Source: Cerrena zonata
Lineage: Eukaryota; Basidiomycota; Agaricomycetes; Polyporales; Cerrenaceae
Length of the DNA: 64,000 nucleotides
Assembly (NCBI GenBank): GCA_038087015.1
Contig: JASBNA010000027.1
Coordinates: forward strand, 248,001-312,000
Direction of reading: 5' to 3'
This document shows, in pieces, positions 38,328 through 48,148 of the stretch. Numbering within the stretch: position 1 is the stretch's first letter; each line of letters opens with the position of its first letter. A program made the translations under genes and the position numbers. A model generated the notes under the pieces. It was given only the letters and a program-made list of their open reading frames with translations, ran no database searches and was not told where the DNA came from.

Positions 38328-41300
38328 ATGGTGTTATCTAATAGTCTTTCAGGATTGAATTCGCTGTACTCAACGACAATGACCAAATCAGCCCCAAGTA
38401 AAGGAATTCAAATTGCCATCGATAGAGGTGGAACTTTTTGTGATGTTATCGCCAAAATACCGGGACAGTCCGATTATGTTTTTAAATTACTATCTGTGGA
38501 TCCTAACAACTATAAAGATGCCCCAACTGAAGGTATACGTCGTGTTTTAGAAAGGGCACACGGTATAAAAATCCCTAAAGATGAAAAATTAAAGTTAGAT
38601 TCCATATCCAGTATTCGTATGGGTACAACTGTGGCTACTAATGCTTTATTGGAAAGAAAGGGAGCAAAAGTGGCCTTAATAACAACTAAAGGTTTCAAAG
38701 ATGTGTTGGCTATTGGGAATCAAACAAGGCCTAACATTTTTGATTTGACTGCTAAAAAACTAGGTCACTTATATGAAGATGTTATAGAAATTGATGAGAG
38801 AGTCACTGTTGAAAGTTTTTCCGAAGGTGGTGGTGACAAATTAAAAATTGATATAAATGCTGATCCTGAATTAGTTGAAGGTGTTACTGGTGATGCTATC
38901 AGAGTATTAAAGAAACCTAATTACGATCTTGTTACTGAGCAATTAAGTCAATTGTACAATAACTCTGATATTAAAACTCTCGCCTTATGTTTATTACACT
39001 CTTATGCTTACCCTGAACATGAAGCAAAGATTGCAGAAATTGCTAAGAAAATCGGTTTCCTTGTTTCAGTCTCTCATGAATTACAGCCAATGATTGGAAT
39101 GGTGAATAGAACTTCTTCAGTAGTTGCTGATGCTTATTTATCTCCAGTCATTACTGACTATATTCAAAATTTTGGTTCAGGATTTGAGGGTGGCTTAAAC
39201 TCTTTTGGCAATAAACTTTTATTTATGCAGAGTAATGGTGGGTTATGTCCATGGTATAAATTCACCTGGTTTGAAAGCTATATTATCCGGTCCTGCTGGT
39301 GGTATGGTGGGATATGGTGAAACTTGTTACAATGGAATCTCTAAAAAGGCTACAATAGGTTTCGATGCTGGTGGTACTTCAACTGATGTTTCAAGATACT
39401 CAGGTAACTTGGAACATATTTACGAAACCGTTGTAAGTCAAGTTAGTTTGCAGACCCCTCAGTTGGATATTTCTACAGTTGCAGCCGGAGGTGGCTCAAT
39501 GTTATTCTGGAAAAATGGTATGTTTGTAGTTGGTCCAGAATCAGCAGGATCTGACCCTGGTCCAGCATGTTACAGAAAAGGTGGTCCTTTAACTGTCACA
39601 GATGCTAATTTATTTTTAGGTAGATTATTACCTGATTACTTTCCTAAAATATTTGGTCCAAATCAGGATCAATCATTAGACTTTGAGTTAACAGCAAAGA
39701 AATTTAAAGAGTTAAGTGATGAAATCAATAAAGATAAAGAAGACGGAATTAAACTTACTCCTGAAGAAGGTCGCAAGTGGGTTCTTGAAAGTTGCTGTTG
39801 AATCTATGGCAAGACCGATTAGAAATTTAACAGAAGCAAAAGGTTTCAATGTCTCTGATCACAATTTAGCCTGCTTTGGTGGATCAGGTGGTCAATTCTC
39901 TGTTTCATTATCAAAAAATTTGGGTATCTCAGATGTTGCAATTCATAAGTATTCCTCATTATTATCCGCTTATGGTATATATTTGGCCGATATTGTTATT
40001 GAAAAACAATCGCCAGCCTCTTTTGTTTATGAAGACTTTAACTATGCAAATATAGACTCAAAAGTGAAACAATTAGTTGAAGCTGCTTACTTTGATTATG
40101 AAGAGCAAGGATTGAATGAACTTTCTACCAGGGTAGAAGTTCTTTTGAATATGAGATATGTGGGTTCTGATACTCATTTGTTGATTCCAAAGGTTGATAA
40201 TATTCAAGACTGTGACGAAAAGTTCATCGAAAGACATAGAAACGAATTCGGTTTTACATTGGACAGAAAGGTTTTGGTTGATGATGTTCAGGTATTGCTA
40301 ATTGTCGAGAGTACTGATAGACAAACTCATAATCCATACGAAGAATTCAATCAATTAAAGACCAAAACTTTGATCGAAAAGTCTAAAGTGAATACGGATA
40401 TTTACTTTGAAGGTTTCGGCTGGATAAAGTCTACTGTTTTTCAATTGCCAGAATTAAGACTTGGTGATATCATTGAAGGTCCTGCTATTATAATTGATGA
40501 TACCCAAACCATTTTGGTTGAGCCAAAATCTAAAGCTGCTATTTTATCCAGTCACATTTTAATTTTAGTTGAACAAGAAGAAAAACCCCAATTGTCTACT
40601 TCTGTGGTTGACCCAATTCAATTATCTGTTTTTGGTCATAGATTTATGTCAATAGCTGAACAAATGGGAAGGACTTTACAACAAACTGCAATTTCTACAA
40701 ATATAAAGGAAAGATTGGATTTTTCCTGTGCTTTATTTGACAGAAATGGAGATTTGGTTGCAAATGCTCCACATGTTCCGATCCATTTGGGTGCAATGTC
40801 CTTCGCTGTTCAAGCTCAAAGAAAGCTTTGGGATGGTAACTTACAAAAAGGCGATGTTTTGGTATCGAATCATCCTTCCGCTGGTGGTTCACATTTGCCT
40901 GATATAACTGTTATAACACCTGTTTTGGATGACAATAATGAACCAATATTTTGGACTGCATCCCGTGGACATCATGCAGATATTGGTTCCATTTCTGCTG
41001 GGTCTATGCCTCCAAATTCTAAAACAATTTACGATGAAGGTGCATCTATTGTCACTCACAAATTATGTTCCAACGGGAAGTTTGATGAGGTTGGAATCAC
41101 TAAGTTGTTGCTTGAAGAACCGGCTAAGCATCCAGGTGGATCTGGTACTAGAGCTTTGAACGATAACATTTCTGATTTAAAGGCTCAAGTATCTGCAAAT
41201 TACAAAGGGATTACTTTATTGCAAAGATTAGTTAATGAGTTTTCATACCCAGTTATTGACTTATACATGAAAGCTATTCAGTCAACTGCAGAACTCGCAG

Positions 41301-42325
41301 TAAGGAACTTATTAAAGTTGGCTTACAAAAAATTCGAAGGTAACGATATTCAAGCTGTTGATTACTTGGATGACGGTACTCCTATTGCTGTGAAAATTAA
41401 TATTGATGTTGAAACAGGAGAAGCAGTTTTTGATTTTACAGATTCTGGTGATGAAATTTACGGTAATTTAAATGCACCAAAAGCAATTTTGTATTCTGCT
41501 GTATTATACGTTTTAAGGTCTCTTATTAGTAGTGATATTCCATTGAATAATGGTTGTTTGAGACCAATTAAATTTATTACAAGAGAAGGCTCGGTTGTGA
41601 ATCCTTCTTATGAAGCTGCAGTTGTTGGTGGTAATGTCGAAACAACCCAAAGAATAGTTGATGTCATGTTGAAAGCATTTGAAGCTGCAGCCGCTTCTCA
41701 AGGGACCTGTAACAACTTCACCTTTGGGATAAATGATAAAGAAAACAGCATTTCCTTTGGATACTATGAAACTATATGTGGTGGGTCTGGTGCAGGTCCA
41801 ACCTGGGATGGCCAAAGTGTTGTTCAATGTCATACTACAAATACTAGAATCACTGATACTGAAATATTTGAAAAACGTTATCCTGTCATTTTACATGAAT
41901 ACTCCATTAGAAAAGGGTCTGGTGGTGACGGTTTTCATAAAGGTGGGGATGGTGTTATTCGTGATATTGAATTCACTTATCCTTCTTTAGAAGTATCTTG
42001 TTTAATGGAAAGAAGATCATTACCTCCGTTTGGTCTATTAGGAGGTGAATCGGGTTCAAGAGGTCAAAATTTCTGGTATAAAAAGTCAACCACAGAACCA
42101 GAGAAGTATACAAGAAAGTTCCTCGGGGGCAAGACTACAGTGAAGATCAATAAAGGTGATCATATTATCATCATGACTCCAGGTGGAGGTGGATATGGAC
42201 CCAAGACACTTGTAGATCAAGTTGAAAATTCCAAGGCAGATATCAATTACCCAATCACTAGTAGTCAGCCTAGTATCTTGACTGGATCTGCCGCTATGAG
42301 AAATTTCATACAAGAAACCAATTAA
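38328..42325 (+). CDS. OXP1: OXP1, ATP-dependent 5-oxoprolinase (two apparent frameshifts)
   Basis: Three overlapping frames together encode the full hydantoinase A/B-type enzyme. The N-terminal part has '[20 protein letters not shown]' and '[20 protein letters not shown]', the middle '[17 protein letters not shown]' and '[13 protein letters not shown]', and the C-terminal B part '[20 protein letters not shown]', '[13 protein letters not shown]' and '[11 protein letters not shown]'. Reading through needs removal of one C at 39265-39266 and one G at 39769-39770, giving about 1331 residues, or 1314 from the in-frame ATG at 38379. Oxp1 converts 5-oxoproline to glutamate with ATP in glutathione recycling in the cytosol. 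The domains are otherwise intact, so I keep it as a gene with probable sequence errors. Confidence 0.94.
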
Positions 42326-42751
42326 TCATATATATAAGCTTTTGAATAATATTTACCTTAAAATATTAGTAGTCGAATTAAAGAACTCTGTAAAAATGAA
42401 CCTTGTAAAGGACTGTGCTTATTCTCTTGAGTAAATCTACAATGCTGAATTTGAATCACAAACCGATCCCCATTTCAATAACTTATATAGAGCCCTTACT
42501 TCTGAACAGTTGAATATTTGGCGATACAAGTAACTTTGTGCTAAAAGAACGAAGTTATAAGAGGTCGTCTGTTCAAAGAGATTCGAAAGAAAAAACCTCC
42601 AAAACACTTTTGCTACAAAAAAAAAAGGTTTAGATCAGCACTTAGCAGTCTTAAGATCACAATTTAACATCCCACCTGATACATCAATTGGTCTATTGAA
42701 ATCATTGAAGATCTTTCTTATTGAGGAATTTGCAAAGACCATGTTTTGAGG
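42326..42751. promoter_or_regulatory. VRL1 upstream region
   Basis: 426 bp between tandem genes with an A-run at about 42619-42628. No recognised motif or RNA gene. Confidence 0.35.
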
Positions 42752-45700
42752 ATGTCAACGCAGCCCAAACCTACAACACATTTGCCGTTGCTATTGAACC
42801 CGTTTTTAAACGCTATCTTCAATAATCCACAGCATGGGAAACCCCCATTCAAACAGACTATACAAGAGTTAGCAGATAATCACAACGACTACACTATTTT
42901 GGTTCCTCCTGCCAATGTGCTTCATGAATATTTAGATCCACAGTCGGAGCATTCATCAACAAAGATACTGTTACACGAACAGTGTTACCATAATGAAGAC
43001 TTTATCAGGTCACATATAATCAAAACCAGTACGAACTACTCCTCCACCATTGCTCCTATCACCAGACTGAATCTGATTATCTATAGTACCATTAATGGTA
43101 AACAAATTTTGGTGAAAAATGGAATGATATTCACTGGTAAGGGTTTCAAAAAAAGCCTTAAGCTCAGAGTATTAAATATCAATTATTTCCCTTCTTTCTG
43201 TGACTATTTTCCAAAAGGTAGTCAGTTCATGCTTGTATATGTTGAAGATACTCTTTTCGGTAGCTTCAGACCTTTATCAAGGTTCATTTATTCCTTAAAT
43301 AAAGAACTTCCGCCTATCAAAAGTAATCCTTCTCACAATACGAACACTCAAAATACTTCATCTGTGACTTTCGAGGAGCTACTAAGAAACTTTCCCTTGC
43401 TATCGAAGGCAGTTTCAGATAAGTTTTACCGATTATTCCATCACAATAACCATCAATTCCGTATACTAAGAACGCACACTAGGAAAAAGTTGGGGTCAAT
43501 TAAAATTGAATTTCAAAATATGCTCGATGAAGCTTTCAAAATTGTTCTGGATAGTGTTAAAGCTGATTCTGTCGAAGGTGAACAAACTTATAATTTGATA
43601 AATCACATCTTAAGCATATATCCTGGATTGGATTTAAATCGCATAGTTCACGAATATGTTGAACTTAACTTGTACGACAAATTATGGTCACAATTGGTTT
43701 TTCAATTTAACTACCCTAATGATGATAAACTTGTGCACGATAAAGAGGCTATTTATACTCTTACGACCGAAAAATACAAAGACTTGTCATGCTTGTCTTT
43801 GAATCAGTTGGATCTACCTATTGAAAAGCCATGGCAAATCAATGAACTTTACAAAAGAGTATGTTCTGCTATCGGAGAATTTTCTAAGCTTTCTGATGCA
43901 GCCATAGTAAATCTGAATACTAAAGCGAAGATAATAATAAACTCTGTCAATTACCTCACAAAAAGCGATCAAAGGTTCAACAAAGAAGAAAAGCTTAATC
44001 TGAGTGAAGATTTGTTAATTGATGCAGACACCTTGATCGGATTGTTAATTATGGTCGTTGTCCATTCAAAAGTGCCATACTTGGAAGCCCATCTCTATTA
44101 CATTAAAAACTTCAATTCCATAAATTTTGAAAATGAGGGCTATTTTAACTATATTTTAAGTAATATAGATGCCGTTATATTTCACTTGTCTGATGCCGAC
44201 CTGACTTGGAATGATCTAATAGGCGCTTCACAAAGTAATTTTGAGTTTTGGGCTTTGATACAAAAGGGTGATAATGACAAATTATTAGAGATTCTTAAGA
44301 AAGTTAATGACCAATATGAAAAGTCAGACTTGCCCAATAACCATTTTTTGAAAAGCAGAAACATTGATGGGGAAAGCTGTCTCATGCTTGCTGTTAAGAC
44401 GGGAAATATTGAGGCTTTCGATTTATTGATGAATTTCAATACGAGCTGGTTCTCGATAGATGACATACTATTCGATAAAAATACAACAACAGAACAAACA
44501 TTACTAATTGTTTCACTTGTGGAAGAACGCCATGACATTGTCTCTGAATTAGTAGATTTGATTATAGAGAACACATCTTATGAGGAGCAATATATTTATT
44601 TCAACATTACTGATAGCTATGGTAGAACTGCTGGCCATTACCTTTTCCACGACTACAAATTGATAGATAGAATTGGACATCTTATAGATTGGGAATGGAA
44701 AGATTTAAATGGACATACTCCCTTATTTAGCGCATGTCGATGCTATGATCATTCTGAGTATTCTTCATTAATTGAAAAAGCATTTGATTGTGTCTATTCA
44801 AAGAATAAATCGAGTGAATTAATAGACTTTGATATTCATAAGGATAAAGGTGGAAGTACCTTACTACATGTAATCCTGAGAGATTTACCCAATACGAAAT
44901 TATTGAGTGAATCGAGAAATTTGATTAATGTTAATGAACCTAATATTAAACAGTTGACACCTTTAGTCTTTTATGTCAAATACAATCGTTTAGAAAACTT
45001 GAATAATTTATTAAATGATGATAGGTTAATTTTCAAATTCGAAGACTCCATAAATCACTATAATGTTTTCGATCATTTGGGATTTCTGTCAAGTAAAAGC
45101 TTATCGACCAACGGAACATTCAAAAAGATTGAAGGAACTTATTCAAGAATATTTTTTCATAAATTACTATAAAAATGGGAGCAGTGGTAGAATAGCCGCC
45201 ACGAATGCTAAATATGATCCTGCTCTGAAAGACTGGATTATTTTTTTCATATATGAAAGTATTAGGAGTCCAAAGGACATTGCACTGGTGCAATCTTTAT
45301 CAACTTTAAGGAAGAAGACACAAATTTTCAAGTACGAGAATCCAATGTCCTCGTTTGATAATGAATGGTTTTGGTTGAATTTCCCTCAGGATAAGGCTGT
45401 GATTCCTTTTTTCTCTAAATTTAAAATCAACAGGACAATCGATCATCTTAACATGCTTTTTATCAATATGAATTGTTGCAAATCTCAGTCTTGGAACAAT
45501 TTTTCCGATAACTTACTTGCTAAAAAGGAATGTCTGACTTTTGAAACTATGCAAAGCATAAATAAGAAGAATGAGATGAATCGCTCGAAATTTGGAGAGG
45601 TAAAACTAACTCGGGCCAACATTACTGAAATTGAAGTATTTTTGAATTTTTCCTTAGAGGATTTGAAGGTTTTCCAAACTCTCATTTCAAGATTGAACAA

Positions 45701-46466
45701 GTTGTTTTCTGTTCATGGAATTAAGGCATCTGACTATAGAATCGTTGTGGATAAAATGCTAAGTCAAATGATGGCATCGGTGCTTTTTCCACCGAGATTT
45801 TTCTCTTCTCATAGGCTTGATTTACAAAATGAGTATAGAACTGAAGATTCTGGCTATAATACATTGATTGCATATACTATGTGGTTAGAAATATCAGTTA
45901 CAGAACTCATGAAGAATGTGAAAAGTGTAATAGAAAAGATCAAGTATTGGAAGGACATATATGAGAATATAAGAGGCTTGAATAATGAGCTTTTGAAATA
46001 CGAGAAGAAGGTTCAAAAAGTCCATGAAGCACACGAACAGAATACCTCGCCATCAAACGATAATGCCTCTCCTACAGTTACTAGCACCGCTTCTCGTCGT
46101 AGTAGTGGAACATTGGACATGAATCCAATATCTCCCTCAGACTCCGAAGAAGATGACGATGACGAATTTTCCAATGTCTTTTCGTCCATTCTTACATTCG
46201 GAAACATGATTGAAAATAAGAAATCAAGATATAAAAAACTTCTTATGTTAAAATCAGACGAGATCAAAAAGATTATGAAATTAAATATTGACTTCAAAAT
46301 CGAACACGAGTCCCTTGCAGCTGAAATTTCCCAATTTGTGAAGTTCAGATCCGACTTCTTAGCTTTGGGAATAAAAAGATTCACCAAGGACACCTTGGTT
46401 ATCTTGAAAAATCGTCATTATGAATTATGTAAATTATCAAAGACTGTAAAGTCTTATCATAGTTAG
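42752..46466 (+). CDS. VRL1: VRL1, VARP-like VPS9-domain ankyrin protein (one apparent frameshift)
   Basis: The first frame encodes the N-terminal region ('LPLLLNPFLNAIFNN', 'IFTGKGFKKS'). It also encodes a VPS9 domain with 'DADTLIGLLIMVVVHSKVPY' and 'EAHLYYIKNF', and ankyrin-like repeats ('ESCLMLAVKTGNIEAFDLLM', 'NGHTPLFSAC', 'GGSTLLHVIL'). The second frame (from about 45130) carries the C-terminal PX-like and coiled-coil part ending near 'SKTVKSYHS'. They join if one A of the run 45122-45126 is removed, giving about 1237 residues. Vrl1 is a Vps21/Rab5 exchange factor that forms the VINE endosomal coat complex with Vin1. In S. cerevisiae S288C the same gene is split by a frameshift into YML003W and YML002W. 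I start at the ATG at 42752. Confidence 0.87.
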
Positions 46467-46651
46467 AGATATTAAGCTATTACACCCGTACATTTTGATC
46501 TGTAGTGCAATTTCCAAAGAATCTTCCAGAAGTTTGGGTTTTTTGTTTGGTCGCGAAAGAAAAAGGCGAGGAAATTAGCAGTGATTTAAAGTAGCCACGA
46601 GTAAATCAATAGAGAACAGAAACCTACTTGAATAAGGTGCTATTAGATAAG

Positions 46652-47755
46652 ATGAGTGTTTCAAATAAGGATATTTCTTTATCTATTATTAATTTCTTGA
46701 GAACTGCAGTTGCTGAAAAGCAAATTGCCGAAGATTTCGCTGATTCAATTGATGTTGCCATTGATTGTATAGCAGATGCTTTTGAAGTGAATAAGGATGA
46801 TGATTCCAAGGTTTTAGAGTCCAAGTTTAAAGGTAAATCATTGAGTGATTTGGTCAAAGGTTTATTAGAGTCGAGCCCAAGCGGTTCTAGTGCTGCTCCT
46901 GCTGCTGCTTCTAAAGAAATCGATGCTGAAACTAAGGCCAAAGCCGATCAATTGAAAGTTGAAGGTAATAGAGCCATGGCAGCAAAACAATTTCCTGAAG
47001 CTATTGCCAAATATACTGAGGCTATTGAATTAGATAGCACTAATGTTGTTTATTTATCTAACAGAGCTGCTGCCCATTCTTCTTCTGCTCAACATGAAAA
47101 AGCTGTTGAAGATGCTGAAAAAGCCATTACTTTAGATCCTTCCTTTTCCAAAGCATATTCTAGATTGGGTTTAGCTAGATATGCTTTAGGTGATGCCAAA
47201 GGTGCTATGGATGCTTATAAGAAAGGTTTAGACGTTGAAGGAGATGGTAAATCCGATGCTATGAAGAGAGGTTACGAAACTGCTAAACGTAGAGTTGAAG
47301 AAGAATTGGAAAGCTCTATTCCTCAAAATGATGTTGCATCAACTTCTAATTCTGAAAATTCCAATGAACAATCTGCTCGTGGTGCCGGTGCTGGTGCTGG
47401 TGCCGGTGGTATGCCAGATTTCTCTAGTATGTTCGGTGGTGGTGCTGGTGGAATGCCAAACTTTTCCGAATTGATGAATAACCCTCAAATCATGCAAGCT
47501 GCTCAACAAATGATGCAAAACCCTGGTGCTTTACAAGGTTTAATGAACAACCCATCTATTCGTCAAATGGCTCAAAGTATGGGTTTGGGTGGTAATGCAG
47601 GTGGTGAACAAGGTGAGCAAGGTGGCGAGCAAGGTGGCCAAGGTGGTGGTCCAGATCTCTCTGAATTGTTGAATAACCCAATGTTACAAAATTTGGCTAG
47701 TCAATTTGGTGGTGCTGGCGCTAGAGGTGGTAACAATGGTTCAAATGGTAATTAA
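46652..47755 (+). CDS. SGT2: SGT2, TPR co-chaperone of the GET pathway
   Basis: The 367-residue protein has the N-terminal homodimerisation helices ('ISLSIINFLRTAV...'). A three-repeat TPR domain follows ('AETKAKADQLKVEGNRAMAA', 'AIAKYTEAIELDSTNVVYL', 'AYSRLGLARYALGD'). The C-terminal Gly/Gln/Met-rich domain has Asn-Pro motifs ('NNPQIMQAAQQMMQNPGAL', 'NNPSIRQMAQSMG', 'LNNPMLQNLASQ') that binds hydrophobic tail-anchors. It hands tail-anchored proteins to Get4/5 and Get3 and binds Hsp70/Hsp90 through its TPRs. The ATG at 46652 is chosen because upstream in-frame codons lack an ATG. Codon bias is strong. Gly-rich 'GAGAGAGG' and 'GEQGEQGGEQGGQGGG' runs are lineage-variable spacers. Confidence 0.98.
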   Translation: MSVSNKDISLSIINFLRTAVAEKQIAEDFADSIDVAIDCIADAFEVNKDDDSKVLESKFKGKSLSDLVKGLLESSPSGSSAAPAAASKEIDAETKAKADQLKVEGNRAMAAKQFPEAIAKYTEAIELDSTNVVYLSNRAAAHSSSAQHEKAVEDAEKAITLDPSFSKAYSRLGLARYALGDAKGAMDAYKKGLDVEGDGKSDAMKRGYETAKRRVEEELESSIPQNDVASTSNSENSNEQSARGAGAGAGAGGMPDFSSMFGGGAGGMPNFSELMNNPQIMQAAQQMMQNPGALQGLMNNPSIRQMAQSMGLGGNAGGEQGEQGGEQGGQGGGPDLSELLNNPMLQNLASQFGGAGARGGNNGSNGN

Positions 47756-48148
47756 TAATGTCTTAATAGTATTCTTTTTGTATATACATTAGTGCAATCG
47801 TTTTATCTTTTTTTTTATTCCTTTCATATATAATAATTATAATTTTTAAATTCAATTCTTTTTAATAATACGCTTCCTTCCTTTATTTACTACTGAATGA
47901 TTTTTAATAATCGATTTTATTAGAAAATTCTACACAATTATCCAAGATGAGAGAATGAAGACACTAGAGTAAAAAAGTAAAACAGTAAAAAACAATAAAA
48001 GCTATGAATACAAAACAAGAAAGAACATAAGCAAAAATTAAGCAGTTACTCAATAGTTTGAACAAAAAACATAAATAAGGACGATTAAGAAATGTTAAAT
48101 GAAATTGAAAAAGAAAAAAATTTTAAGATTTTTTTAAAAATAGGTCAC
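47756..48148. other. Convergent spacer SGT2 / RSN1, no gene seen
   Basis: 393 bp of very AT-rich shared 3' flank. No RNA gene is recognisable. Confidence 0.5.

Noticed and set aside
7700..45130. Programmed +1 frameshifting in ENG1, OXP1, LIG4 and VRL1
   Set aside because: Most breaks would need a +1 shift, but no shared slippery heptamer (such as CTT-AGG-C or CTT-AGT) is present, one break is -1, and several genes would need multiple events.
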